Shown in pieces: positions 29,447 through 37,827 of a stretch of 54,075 bases of DNA. The first letter of the stretch is position 1. Each line of letters opens with the position of its first letter. The stretch spans positions 1 through 54,075 of the forward strand of contig CALQFM020000023.1 in the NCBI GenBank assembly GCA_943329845.2, written 5' to 3'. Origin of the DNA: Candidatus Kuenenia stuttgartensis (lineage in GTDB: Bacteria > Pseudomonadota > Alphaproteobacteria > SMXS01). The translations under genes and the position numbers were made by a program. The notes under the pieces were generated by a model. The model was given only the letters and a program-made list of their open reading frames with translations. It ran no database searches and was not told the origin of the DNA.

Positions 29447-30049
29447 ATGCCCAACGGCAAAATCCTGAGTCCCTCGACGCTTGCATTGGCGTTGCTGCTT
29501 GCATCGGCGGTCGCCGTGCCGGCGGCGCTGGCGGCCAAGACCGGCTTCAGCAATCACGACGCCAAGGATCCGATCGAATTCTCAGCCGACCGGCTGGAGG
29601 TCCAGAAGGAGGGCAGCGTCGCCATGTTCCTTGGCAAGGTCGAGGCCATTCAGGGCGATATGACCCTGCTCAGCGACGAGGTGCGCGTCTATTACGAAAC
29701 CGGTGCCAAATCGGGCGAAGCGTCGAGCAGCCTTATCGGTTCGGTGACCAGAATCGACTCCCGCGGCAATGTGCGCATCACGTCGCGCGGCGACACGGCG
29801 GAGGGCGATTGGGCGGTCTATGACGTGGGGCGGCAACTCGTCACCATGGGCGGCAGGGTCGTACTGCACCAGGGCGGCAGCGTGGTGCGCGGCAGCCGGC
29901 TCGAACTCAACCTGGATACGGGCCAGACGCGGGTCCAGGGCATGGCGAGCACCCAAGGCGACCAGCGAGTGCGGGGTGAATTCACCCCCGCGACCAAGAC
30001 CAAGGAAGGGACGGCCGAAGCGAAACCGGCCGCCCCGAAGAAAAACTAG
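29447..30049 (+). CDS. lptA: LPS transport periplasmic protein LptA
   Basis: A 200-residue periplasmic bridge protein. Residues 1-29 are a signal peptide (LALALLLASAVAVPAALA). The OstA fold repeats appear as DRLEVQKEGSVAMFLGKVEA, GNVRITSRGDTAEGDWAVYD and GGRVVLHQGGSVVRGSRLEL. The C-terminal Lys/Ala/Pro-rich tail is variable. It lies between lptC and lptB with ten-base gaps, so the three form an operon. Confidence 0.95.
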   Translation: MPNGKILSPSTLALALLLASAVAVPAALAAKTGFSNHDAKDPIEFSADRLEVQKEGSVAMFLGKVEAIQGDMTLLSDEVRVYYETGAKSGEASSSLIGSVTRIDSRGNVRITSRGDTAEGDWAVYDVGRQLVTMGGRVVLHQGGSVVRGSRLELNLDTGQTRVQGMASTQGDQRVRGEFTPATKTKEGTAEAKPAAPKKN

Positions 30050-30058
30050 GGCGGTTCA

Positions 30059-30910
30059 GTGACCAGCGACGGCAAGCTCAAACCTGGCGACCTGTTCGAA
30101 CAGAACCCGTCCAGGGTGTTCGACACGATCGCCGCCACCGTGCAGGACGATGGCGTGGGGCCGCCGCCGGTCGCTCCGGAACAACGCCGCGAGGGCCTGT
30201 TCGTCGTCGGCATCAGCAAGAGCTTCAAGGGCCGCCCGGTGCTCAAGAGCGTGACCCTCGACGTCCATCGCGGCGAGGTGGTCGGCTTGCTGGGGCCCAA
30301 CGGCGCGGGCAAGACCACATGCTTCTATTCCATCGTCGGCCTGATCCGGCCCGACTCGGGCGAAATCGTGCTCGACGGCCTGGACGTCACGTCGCTCCCC
30401 ATGTACCGGCGCTCGCGGCTGGGCATTGGGTACCTGCCGCAGGAAGCGTCGATCTTCCGCGGCATGTCGGTCGAGAACAATATCATGGCGGTGCTCGAAC
30501 TGGTCGAGCCAGACCGCCGCGTGCGCGAGGAAACGCTCGACAACCTGCTGAACGAGTTCGGCATCCAGAGGCTGCGCCATGCGCCGTCGCTATCGCTGTC
30601 GGGCGGTGAGCGGCGGCGGGTGGAGATTGCCCGCTCGCTCGCGGGCAAGCCGAACATCATCCTGCTCGACGAGCCTTTCGCCGGTATCGACCCCATCGCC
30701 ATCGGCGACATCCGCGACCTGGTCGCCCATCTGAAGGACCGCGGAATCGGGGTTCTGATCACCGATCACAACGTGCGGGAAACCTTCGACATCACCGACC
30801 GGGCGTATATTATCTATGACGGCAATGTGCTGATGAGCGGTACGCCAGACGAGATCGTCGCCAACGAGGACGTTCGCCGGGTGTACTTGGGAGAGAAGTT
30901 TATCCGGTGA
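30059..30910 (+). CDS. lptB: LPS export ABC transporter ATP-binding protein LptB
   Basis: Cytoplasmic ATPase that powers LPS extraction. Motifs: Walker A GPNGAGKT, Q-loop in GYLPQEASIF, signature LSGGERRRVEIARSL, Walker B IILLDEPFAGIDP and the His of ITDHNVRETF. At 283 residues it is about 40 longer than E. coli LptB, because of a hydrophilic N-terminal stretch (to PPPVAPEQRREG) before the ABC domain. GTG 30059 is the only good early start. rpoN follows after 56 bases. Confidence 0.96.
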   Translation: MTSDGKLKPGDLFEQNPSRVFDTIAATVQDDGVGPPPVAPEQRREGLFVVGISKSFKGRPVLKSVTLDVHRGEVVGLLGPNGAGKTTCFYSIVGLIRPDSGEIVLDGLDVTSLPMYRRSRLGIGYLPQEASIFRGMSVENNIMAVLELVEPDRRVREETLDNLLNEFGIQRLRHAPSLSLSGGERRRVEIARSLAGKPNIILLDEPFAGIDPIAIGDIRDLVAHLKDRGIGVLITDHNVRETFDITDRAYIIYDGNVLMSGTPDEIVANEDVRRVYLGEKFIR

Positions 30911-30966
30911 CCGCACGCGTCCTGCCACCGGGCGGCGGCGCCAGGCAAACCGGCAGGTGGAGTTGA

Positions 30967-32454
30967 ATGTCAACCGGATTGCGGCAAGTCCTGCGGCAAG
31001 GCCAGCAACTGGTCATGACGCAACAATTGCAGCAGGCCATCAAGCTGCTCCAACTCTCCAGCCTCGACCTCGTCTCCTTCGTCGAACAGCAGGTTGAATC
31101 CAACCCGTTGCTCGAGTTCGACTACGCGTCTGGCGAGACCGCGCCACAGCCTGAGGCGGCGGAAGCCTCGGCCATCACGCCGGCGGATGGCGGCGACGCG
31201 CCGCTCGACAGCCGCTACGACAACGTCTTCACCAACGACGACCGCGACCTGGCTCCCGCGCCAGGCGCCGACGACGGCATCCAGGCGCTCCCCGCCAGTC
31301 CGTGGACCGCGAGTTCGGGTGGCGGCTCCGATACCGGGGTGCCCATGGACGCCTCGTCGCGCCTCGTCATGCCCACCACGCTGCGCGGCCACCTGTCCGA
31401 CCAGCTCGGCATGACGGTGGACGACGGCCGGCTGAAGATGATCGGCCGCTACCTGATCGACATGGTCGATGACGCCGGCTATCTGCGCGAGGCGTTGACC
31501 GACGTGGCCGAGCGGCTGGGCTGCAGGGTGGCCGATGTCGAGGAGACGCTGGCGCTGCTGCAGCAGTTCGATCCGCCCGGTGTCTGTGCCCGGAACCTGT
31601 CCGAATGCCTCGCGCTCCAACTCAAGGACCGCAACCGGTTCGATCCGGCCATGGAGACCCTGGTCGCCAATCTCGAGGCACTGGCCGAGGGCCGCACCGA
31701 CTGGCTGAAACGCCAGTGCGGAGTCAGCGACGAGGATTTCGCCGACATGCTGGCTGAGTTGCGAGCGCTCGATCCCAAGCCGGGCCTGGCGTTTGACAGG
31801 CCGTGTACCGAGGTGGTCGTACCGGACGTGCTGATCTCGCGCCGGGGCGACGGCGCGTGGGGCGTGGAGTTGAACGCCGACGTGCTGCCCAGGGTGCTCG
31901 TCAACGCCCACTATTATGCCGAGGTCCGCCATGCCAGCCGCTCCAAGCATGATCGGGCCTACCTGTCCGACTGCTTCAGCAACGCGAGCTGGCTGGTGAA
32001 GGCGCTCGACCAGCGGGCCAAGACCATCCTCAAGGTCGCCAGCGAGCTGGTACGGCGCCAGGACGGGTTCTTCGCGCACGGCGTATCGCAGCTGCGGCCG
32101 CTCAACCTGAAGCAGGTGGCCGATGCCATCGGCATGCACGAAAGCACGGTCAGCCGTGTCACGGCCGGCAAATATCTCGCTTGTCCGCGCGGCACCTTCG
32201 AGTTGAAATATTTCTTCACGGCGGCGATCGCGGCGGCCGATGGCGGCGAGTCCCACTCCGCCGAGGCTGTCCGCCACCGCATCCGCGAGCTTATCGACAG
32301 GGAAGATCCGAAGGCGATCCTGTCCGATGACAAGATCGTCGAATTGCTGCTGGACGATGACATAGACATCGCGCGCCGGACCGTCGCGAAGTACCGGGAG
32401 GCCATGCACATATCCTCGTCCGTCCAGCGGCGACGCCTCAAATCGGGGCGATAG
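30967..32454 (+). CDS. rpoN: RNA polymerase sigma-54 factor
   Basis: A 495-residue sigma factor for enhancer-dependent promoters. Region I has GQQLVMTQQLQQAIKLLQLS; an acidic Pro-poor region II follows; the core-binding region contains the DNA-contact helix-turn-helix MHESTVSRVTAGKYLACPRG and the RpoN box ARRTVAKYRE lies near the C terminus. The GGTGGAG ribosome binding site precedes ATG 30967. The order lptB, rpoN, hpf, ptsN is conserved across Proteobacteria. Confidence 0.98.
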   Translation: MSTGLRQVLRQGQQLVMTQQLQQAIKLLQLSSLDLVSFVEQQVESNPLLEFDYASGETAPQPEAAEASAITPADGGDAPLDSRYDNVFTNDDRDLAPAPGADDGIQALPASPWTASSGGGSDTGVPMDASSRLVMPTTLRGHLSDQLGMTVDDGRLKMIGRYLIDMVDDAGYLREALTDVAERLGCRVADVEETLALLQQFDPPGVCARNLSECLALQLKDRNRFDPAMETLVANLEALAEGRTDWLKRQCGVSDEDFADMLAELRALDPKPGLAFDRPCTEVVVPDVLISRRGDGAWGVELNADVLPRVLVNAHYYAEVRHASRSKHDRAYLSDCFSNASWLVKALDQRAKTILKVASELVRRQDGFFAHGVSQLRPLNLKQVADAIGMHESTVSRVTAGKYLACPRGTFELKYFFTAAIAAADGGESHSAEAVRHRIRELIDREDPKAILSDDKIVELLLDDDIDIARRTVAKYREAMHISSSVQRRRLKSGR

Positions 32455-32463
32455 GGTGGGAGT

Positions 32464-32492
32464 TTGACAGCGAAGGTCCACACCACTATGGT
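32464..32492 (+). promoter_or_regulatory. Sigma-70-type promoter of hpf
   Basis: TTGACA (32464-32469) and TATGGT (32487-32492) are 17 bases apart, in the 130-base gap between rpoN and hpf. This is a near-consensus promoter and gives hpf-ptsN transcription independent of lptB-rpoN. Confidence 0.65.
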
Positions 32493-32584
32493 CCGCGCCT
32501 TCCGGCGGGCGCATCATTCCTTCGGGAGTCGGCGGTAACACGTCCTGGAACTTGGTTCGAAGATCACAGGGTGTAGCGAGCAGC

Positions 32585-33160
32585 ATGGAAATTCAGGTCA
32601 ACGGCAAGCAGATCGACATCGGCGACACGCTGCGCGAGCACGTGGCGGAGCGGATGGAAGAGCGCGTCAGCAAGTATTTCGACCGCGCGGTCGACGCCCA
32701 CGTCACCTTCTCGCGGGATGCGCACATGATCCGGGTCGACTGCTCGGTGCATGCCGGGCATGCCATCGTCATGCAGAGCCATGCCTCGGCCGGCGAGCCC
32801 TACACCGCGTTCGACCAGGCGCTGGAGCGGATCGAGACCCGCCTGCGCCGCTACAAGCGCCGCCTGCGCAATCATCACAACGCATCGAAGGCACAGGCCG
32901 CCGAGCTGGTGGCGGCATCGACCTACGTGCTGGAAGCCGAGGAAGAGGGCATCGAGGAGCCGGATGACCTCCAGCCGCTCATCGTCGCCGAGATGAAGAT
33001 GGAAATTCCCACGACCAGGGTTGGCGGCGCAGTGATGCGGCTTGATCTGTCCGACGCGCCGGTCATGATGTTCCGTAACTCGGCGCACGGCCGCCTGAAT
33101 GTTGTCTACCGTCGCGCCGACGGCAATATCGGTTGGATCGATCCGCAGGGCCAGGACTAG
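32585..33160 (+). CDS. hpf: Ribosome hibernation promoting factor, long form
   Basis: A 191-residue protein that dimerises 70S ribosomes in resting cells. The N-terminal domain opens MEIQVNGKQIDIGDTLREHV and ends with basic RRYKRRLRNHHN; the C-terminal dimerisation domain has EMKMEIPTTRV and MMFRNSAHGRLNVVYRRADG. Both domains define the long form. ATG 32585 is the expected start. It has its own promoter and is followed by ptsN. Confidence 0.95.
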   Translation: MEIQVNGKQIDIGDTLREHVAERMEERVSKYFDRAVDAHVTFSRDAHMIRVDCSVHAGHAIVMQSHASAGEPYTAFDQALERIETRLRRYKRRLRNHHNASKAQAAELVAASTYVLEAEEEGIEEPDDLQPLIVAEMKMEIPTTRVGGAVMRLDLSDAPVMMFRNSAHGRLNVVYRRADGNIGWIDPQGQD

Positions 33161-33201
33161 GCCGTGCGGTGGGCACTGTCCCGCTGACGAACGGATTCGC
33201 C

Positions 33202-33669
33202 ATGGAAATTCAACACCTTCTATCGCCTGATTCCGTGTATTCCGGGCTGAAGGCCAGCAGCAAGCGGCAGGCGCTGCAGGAGTTGGCGGAGCGTGCCTCG
33301 ACCGTCACTGGAATCCCCGCGCGCGAAATCCTCGAGACCATCCTGGGCCGCGAGCGCCTGGGCACCACCGGAGTCGGCCAGGGGGTGGCGATTCCCCACG
33401 GGCGGCTGGAGAAAATCAACCGGCTCTATGGGCTGTTCGCCCGCCTCGACGACCCGATCGATTTCGAGTCCATCGACGACCAGCCTGTCGACCTGATCTT
33501 CATGCTGCTGGCGCCGGAAAGCGCCGGGGCGGATCACCTGAAGGCGCTGGCCAAGGTGTCGCGCCTGCTGCGCGACCGCGCCATGTGCGACAAGCTGCGC
33601 GGCGCAGACGGGCCCGGGGCGCTGTATGCCCTGCTGACCCAGAATCCGGCCCAGACCAACGCGGCCTGA
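33202..33669 (+). CDS. ptsN: PTS IIA-like nitrogen-regulatory protein (EIIA-Ntr)
   Basis: A 155-residue phosphocarrier regulator. His66 in VAIPHGRLEKI is the phosphorylation site; ILGRERLGTTGVGQG and FMLLAPESAGADHLKALAKV are typical. It controls K+ and nitrogen/carbon responses in other Proteobacteria. ATG 33202 gives the conserved start MEIQHLLSPDSV; the frame extends 23 codons upstream into hpf, which is not used. Confidence 0.96.
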   Translation: MEIQHLLSPDSVYSGLKASSKRQALQELAERASTVTGIPAREILETILGRERLGTTGVGQGVAIPHGRLEKINRLYGLFARLDDPIDFESIDDQPVDLIFMLLAPESAGADHLKALAKVSRLLRDRAMCDKLRGADGPGALYALLTQNPAQTNAA

Positions 33670-33696
33670 ACCGGATTCCGTCTCATTTCCTGGGGA

Positions 33697-33909
33697 TTAG
33701 TGGACGCTGACCAGGGTCATGTCGTGCTGGAGCGCGGCCGCCCGGGCAAGCTCGGGACTTTCCATCAGTCCGATCGGCTGACCGGCCGCGGTGTGTACGG
33801 CAAACGCCACGATACCGTCCTGCACGATCGGCCGCAGGTAGACGGTGTTTTCGGCGCCCAGGGCCGCGAAGGCCTCCGGGGTCATCTGCTTCAGTACCTC
33901 TGTAGTCAT
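33697..33909 (-). CDS. DUF1150 family protein
   Basis: A 70-residue protein (MTTEVLKQMTPEAFAALGAE, then VYLRPI, VAFAVHTAAGQPIG and AALQHDMTLVSVH), the standard DUF1150 pattern. In Alphaproteobacteria it lies next to hsp20, as here: 34 bases downstream of it on the same strand. Two ATGs are adjacent; 33909 is better spaced from GAGAGG. Function unknown, possibly linked to the heat shock protein. Confidence 0.88.
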   Translation of the reverse strand: MTTEVLKQMTPEAFAALGAENTVYLRPIVQDGIVAFAVHTAAGQPIGLMESPELARAAALQHDMTLVSVH

Positions 33910-33942
33910 CATTAGACCTCTCCTATGAGCCGGTCCGAAGGT

Positions 33943-34359
33943 TCAGGACTTGGCGACGATGTCGATCTTGCGGACGACCGGTTGGCTTTTCGGTCTGGTC
34001 AGATCGACGGTCAACAGACCGTTTTCGACGCCCGCATGCACGACCTCGATCCCGTCGGCCAATACGTAACGCCGCTGGAACTGTCTGGTTGCAATGCCGC
34101 GGTGAACAAAAGTGCGCGTCTTGTCGTCGGGCTGTGCGCCGGCGATGACCAGTTGGTTGTCCTCGACCGTGACGCTCAGGTGTTCGGGCAGGAACCCGGC
34201 GACCGCCAACACGATGCGCCAGCCCGTCTCGCTGGTCTGCTCGATGTTGTAGGGCGGATAGCCGTCGTCCGCCGAGCGGGCGGCACGTTCGAGCATGCTT
34301 TCCAGCCGCTCGAAGCCGAGCAGGAACGGGCTCGACAACAAGGATACACGCGTCACCAT
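33943..34359 (-). CDS. Small heat shock protein, Hsp20/alpha-crystallin family
   Basis: A 138-residue ATP-independent holdase. The alpha-crystallin domain spans about residues 35-125: YPPYNIEQTSETGWRIVLAV, LSVTVEDNQLVIAG, FVHRGIATRQFQRRYVLADG and a C-terminal VRKIDIVAK. ATG 34359 with GGAAGGAGG upstream is the start. A candidate heat-shock promoter is listed separately. It is co-directional with DUF1150. Confidence 0.94.
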   Translation of the reverse strand: MVTRVSLLSSPFLLGFERLESMLERAARSADDGYPPYNIEQTSETGWRIVLAVAGFLPEHLSVTVEDNQLVIAGAQPDDKTRTFVHRGIATRQFQRRYVLADGIEVVHAGVENGLLTVDLTRPKSQPVVRKIDIVAKS

Positions 34360-34444
34360 TGCCTCCTTCCTCGAAGCGGGCAGTGATTGGGCCCCGAAGG
34401 CGCCCATTGGTTCGCGGCCCGAAACCCCGGCGCCGCTTGCATCC

Positions 34445-34473
34445 TATGTGGTTATCCCCGGCCCCGGTTCAAG
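34445..34473 (-). promoter_or_regulatory. Candidate RpoH-type promoter of hsp20
   Basis: On the minus strand CTTGAA (34468-34473) is followed 16 bases later by CCACATA (34445-34451), about 85 bases before the hsp20 ATG. This resembles sigma-32-type elements; the -10 is not a perfect match. Confidence 0.35.
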
Positions 34474-34625
34474 GGGGCCAAGGGTCTGCGGGACCCAGGC
34501 GCCGGGCGCGGTATCTGCGCCCCGTGGGGCTTATGTTGTGGCTTGCCTGCGGCGTTGCCGCTATAAATAGTGCGGACGGACACCAACGGATTCTGCCCCA
34601 GATGGCCCCTTGTCATAGTACGGCG

Positions 34626-35324
34626 ATGTATGGCGCGGGCATCGGGCCCTGCGCTTGGCGCGTCGCCACACGACTGTTGCGTGGCGCCCTGCTGCTGCTC
34701 GCCGTTTCGGCCTGGCCGGCCCGGGCCGATTTCCAGGCGGGCGCCGAAGCCTATTCGCGGGGCGACTACAAGGCCGCGGTCGACGAGTGGCTGCCCTATG
34801 CGGCCAACAACGACCCGCGCGCGCTGTTCAATCTGGGGCAGATGCACCGGCTGGGGATCGGGGTCGACAAGGATCTGGTGAAAGCGGAGCAGTACTACCG
34901 GCGCGCCGCCGAGCTGGGGCATGTGGGCGCCCAGGCCAATCTGGGGTCCATGCTTTATGACCGAACGCCGCCGCAGGCAACCGAGGCGGTCGCGCTCTGG
35001 CGACAGGCTGCGCGGGGCGGTGATGCCAAGTCCCAGTACTTGCTGGGCGTCCAGTTCTTCAACGGCGAGTTCGTCACGCGCGACTACGTGCAGGCCTATG
35101 CGTGGCTCAGCCTGGCGGCGACGGCTGGTGTCCGCGAGGCCGTCGATGCGCTCGCGATCACCCGGACCTACCTGGATGCGCCCGCCATCGAAGAGGCGAC
35201 GAAGCTCGCGGGCACCCTGGTGATGCTACACTACGCGCGCGGCGGCCGCGCCGGCCATGCCCGCCCGCGCCGATCCCGATGCCGCCCAACTCGACGGAGC
35301 CGTGCTGCGGCATCCGGTCGATGA
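34626..35324 (+). CDS. Exported Sel1-repeat protein, 5' half of a probable frameshifted Sel1-SPOR gene
   Basis: Start ATG 34626 gives a signal peptide (RLLRGALLLLAVSAWPARA) and Sel1 repeats: DYKAAVDEWLPYAANNDPRA, LFNLGQMHRLGIGVDKDL, AQANLGSMLYDRTPPQATEA and SQYLLGVQFFNGEFV. After ...EEATKLAGTLVMLHYARGG, similarity ends and the frame runs on in Arg-rich sequence to 35324. A second frame with SPOR domains opens in the +1 frame at 35257. Sel1 proteins act as periplasmic scaffolds. Either a one-base shift between 35225 and 35257 splits one gene, or two overlapping genes exist; see the next entry. Confidence 0.72.
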   Translation: MYGAGIGPCAWRVATRLLRGALLLLAVSAWPARADFQAGAEAYSRGDYKAAVDEWLPYAANNDPRALFNLGQMHRLGIGVDKDLVKAEQYYRRAAELGHVGAQANLGSMLYDRTPPQATEAVALWRQAARGGDAKSQYLLGVQFFNGEFVTRDYVQAYAWLSLAATAGVREAVDALAITRTYLDAPAIEEATKLAGTLVMLHYARGGRAGHARPRRSRCRPTRRSRAAASGR

Positions 35325-36192
35325 CCTGGTGGCCACCGAGTTGTCGCCGATCAGCCCGGACGCGGTCCAGGGCGCTCTTCCCATCCCGCTGCGGGACGAG
35401 ACGCAGGCTTCCGCCATGGCAGCGCCGCCGCCGGCCTTGCCGGCGCAGCCGGCGGCCAGGGGCGTCGACGCGCGCGACGCCGAGTACCGGGCGCAATTCT
35501 CCAGTTTCCCGACCGAAAGCGAGGCGGTGGACCTGCGGCGGACGCTGGAAGGCAAATACGCCAGGCTGCTGGGGGGCGCCGGCGTCGAGGTCGAGAAGCT
35601 GGATGGCGGCGGGCCGCAGCCGGCGGTGTACCGGGTCAGGACCGGTCCGCTGAAGGGCGAGGCGGCGGCCAAGGCGCTGTGCGCCGGTGTCGAGGGCGAC
35701 AGGATCGCGTGCCAGCCCTCCAAGACCACCAGGGTTCCGGTCGCCGTAAAGCAGGATGTGGAGGCGGCGGCTGTCCCGGCGCGGTCCGCGCCGCAGCCAG
35801 GTGCGCCGCCGACCGCCGTATCGCCGCCAAGGTCGCCGCAGCCCACGGCAACGCAGCCCGTGGTGACGGAGCAGGCGGTCGAGCCTCCGGCGCCGGAAGC
35901 CGACGCCGAGCCCGGACCCAAGGCGGCGCATGACGGCGACAACTGGCGGGTCCAGGTGGGCGCCGGCCGGACCGAGGAGGAGGCGCGGTTCCGCTGGGCG
36001 CGGCTGATGGGCGCCAACGCCGACCTGCTCGATGCCGCCGAGCTTTATATCTACAAGGCCGATCTGGGACCCAAGGGCGTGTTCTACCGGGTGCAGATCG
36101 GCGGCTTCGGCACCCGCCCGGCGGCCATCGGCCTGTGCGAACGGCTCAAGACCCGCAAGGTCGACTGCTTCGTGACAGCGACCAAGCCGTAG
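35257..36192 (+). CDS. SPOR-domain protein, 3' half of a probable frameshifted Sel1-SPOR gene
   Basis: A 311-residue frame starting at ATG 35257 with two peptidoglycan-binding SPOR-type domains: YRAQFSSFPTESEAVDLRRT and, at the C terminus, NWRVQVGAGRTEEEARFRWA to VFYRVQIGGFGTRPAAIGLC with RLKTRKVDCFV. A Pro/Ala-rich spacer joins them. It has no signal peptide of its own, although SPOR domains act in the periplasm, so translation as the rear half of the preceding Sel1 protein makes better sense. The frame upstream of the ATG is open to a TGA at 35221 and reads an Ala-rich linker. Confidence 0.75.
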   Translation: MPARADPDAAQLDGAVLRHPVDDLVATELSPISPDAVQGALPIPLRDETQASAMAAPPPALPAQPAARGVDARDAEYRAQFSSFPTESEAVDLRRTLEGKYARLLGGAGVEVEKLDGGGPQPAVYRVRTGPLKGEAAAKALCAGVEGDRIACQPSKTTRVPVAVKQDVEAAAVPARSAPQPGAPPTAVSPPRSPQPTATQPVVTEQAVEPPAPEADAEPGPKAAHDGDNWRVQVGAGRTEEEARFRWARLMGANADLLDAAELYIYKADLGPKGVFYRVQIGGFGTRPAAIGLCERLKTRKVDCFVTATKP

Positions 36193-36210
36193 CCTGACGG
36201 TTCAGCCCGA

Positions 36211-36903
36211 TCAACTCCAGCCGTCCATCCACCGGTTGAGCAGCGCGGTGGCGGCCGGTTCCACCATGCCGCTCATCGCAGCGGTGCGGGCGCGCAGGGC
36301 GGGGATGTCGATGCCGGCCGCGGCCAGTTCGGCGGCGTGGCCGATCAGCCACTGCTCGATCCGGGCCGGGTCGGCTTCGGCGTGGAACTGCAGGCCGAGC
36401 ACGGCGGGGCCGATGCCGAAGGCCTGGTGCGGATAGAGGTCCGAGCCGGCCAGCAGTACCGCGCCGGGCGGCAGGTCGAATGTGTCGCCGTGCCAGTGCA
36501 GCACCGGCACGTCCGAGAGGCCCGCGATGCACGATCCGCCGCCTTCGGCGGTGAGCTGGATACGGCCCCAGCCGATCTCCTTGCGCCCGCCCGGATAGAC
36601 CGGCGCGCCCAAGGCGGCGGCGATGAGTTGGGCGCCCAGGCACAGGCCCAGCGTGGGCCGGCCGGCCTGGACGCGCGCCTTGATGGCTGCCAGTTCGTCG
36701 AGCAGGAAGGGATAGCGGTCGGTCTCGTAGACGCCGATGGGACCGCCGCAGATCACCGCCAGATCGGCGTCGGCGATGGCGGCGGCGATGTCGTCGACGC
36801 CGGCGTCCGCATGGGAGATGTCCCATCCCCGCGCGGCCAGCGGCGCCGCGAACAGGCCCAGATCCTCGAAGGCGACGTGACGGATGACCCTGGCCTGACG
36901 CAC
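36211..36903 (-). CDS. Class I glutamine amidotransferase (GMP synthase-like)
   Basis: A 230-residue GATase1 protein. Cys88 in LGLCLGAQL, His174 and Glu176 in LQFHAEADP form the triad; YPGGRKEIGWGRIQL and VLHWHGDTF are typical of the stand-alone class sometimes named GuaA-like. GTG 36903 with GGGAG six bases upstream is the start; an earlier in-frame ATG at 36933 lacks one. It follows modA on the same strand after about 80 bases. The acceptor reaction is unknown. Confidence 0.9.
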   Translation of the reverse strand: MRQARVIRHVAFEDLGLFAAPLAARGWDISHADAGVDDIAAAIADADLAVICGGPIGVYETDRYPFLLDELAAIKARVQAGRPTLGLCLGAQLIAAALGAPVYPGGRKEIGWGRIQLTAEGGGSCIAGLSDVPVLHWHGDTFDLPPGAVLLAGSDLYPHQAFGIGPAVLGLQFHAEADPARIEQWLIGHAAELAAAGIDIPALRARTAAMSGMVEPAATALLNRWMDGWS

Positions 36904-36983
36904 GGCATTCTCCCGGCAGGAGCCTAGGTCCATACCATGCCTGGTCTTTGTGGGGGAGTGGGAGTGTCTCCCTCAGGCGGCGC

Positions 36984-37781
36984 TTATTTCCGGTTGATGA
37001 AGCCGTACTTCTCGAACACGGCCCGGGATTCCGGCGTCAGGATGAAGGCGTAAAACGCCGCAGCGCCTGGCTTGCCGCCCTTGACCAAGGCGGCCGGGTA
37101 GACGATCGGCAGGTGGCTGCTGGCGGGGAAGGTGTCGATGATGCGCACCTTCTTCTCCACGCCGACGTCGCTGAGATAGACGATGCCCAGCGGCGCCTCG
37201 CCGCGCGCGACGAAAGCCATGGCCGAGCGCACGTTTTCGGCGCGCAGCAGCCGGTCGGCCACGTCGTTCCATACGCCCAGGCTCGACAATGCCGAGCGGG
37301 CATAGCGGCCCACCGGCACGAAGTCCGGGTCGCCGGTCGACAGGCGGCCATCCTTGCCGAGGGCGGCGGCGAGCGCGAAGCCGGGCGCGATCTTCAGTTG
37401 CACGGTGCTGTCCGCAGGCGCGATCAGCACCAGCCGGTTGGACAGAATGTCCTTGCGGGACGGGACGTCGACCAGGCCGCGCTGCTGCAGGTAATCCATC
37501 CATTCCGCGTCGGCGGAGATGAACAGATCGGCGGGCGCGCCGGCCTCGATCTGGCGGGCGACCGCCGCGCTGGAGGCGAAGGAGAACACCACCTTCACGC
37601 CGGTCTTCTCCGTATAGGCCTTGCCCAGGTCCTGCATCGCATTGGTCAGCGAAGCGGCGGCGAACACCGTCACCTGCTGTTCGGCCTTTGCCGCGGCACC
37701 CTGCAGAAGCGTCGCCATGGCCAGCGCGACGGCCGCCAGGCTGGCCAGCGCGCCGCGGCGGTTGACGTAAATGAACGACAT
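36984..37781 (-). CDS. modA: Molybdate ABC transporter substrate-binding protein, no modBC nearby
   Basis: A 265-residue periplasmic protein with a signal peptide (GALASLAAVALAMATLLQGA, cleavage near AAAKA). ModA signatures: VTVFAAASLTNAMQDLGKAY, SFASSAAVARQIEAGAPADL, FISADAEWMDYLQQRG, NRLVLIAP and RGEAPLGIVYLSD. These bind molybdate or tungstate. ATG 37781 has GGAG seven bases upstream and a ModE-like box sits 20 bases before the start. The permease and ATPase genes modB and modC are not within the window; the next gene is an amidotransferase. Confidence 0.94.
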   Translation of the reverse strand: MSFIYVNRRGALASLAAVALAMATLLQGAAAKAEQQVTVFAAASLTNAMQDLGKAYTEKTGVKVVFSFASSAAVARQIEAGAPADLFISADAEWMDYLQQRGLVDVPSRKDILSNRLVLIAPADSTVQLKIAPGFALAAALGKDGRLSTGDPDFVPVGRYARSALSSLGVWNDVADRLLRAENVRSAMAFVARGEAPLGIVYLSDVGVEKKVRIIDTFPASSHLPIVYPAALVKGGKPGAAAFYAFILTPESRAVFEKYGFINRK

Positions 37782-37801
37782 GATTTGCTCCAGATCGTAG
37801 T

Positions 37802-37827
37802 CCGCTATATTTGTCTGACTATAGCGG
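37802..37827. promoter_or_regulatory. ModE-like operator upstream of modA
   Basis: CCGCTATA (37802-37809) and TATAGCGG (37820-37827) are perfect 8-base inverted arms with a 10-base spacer. This is close to the known ModE box pattern CGCTATA-N-TATAGCG. ModE with molybdate normally represses the transporter genes from such sites. No modE gene is in the window. Confidence 0.72.
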
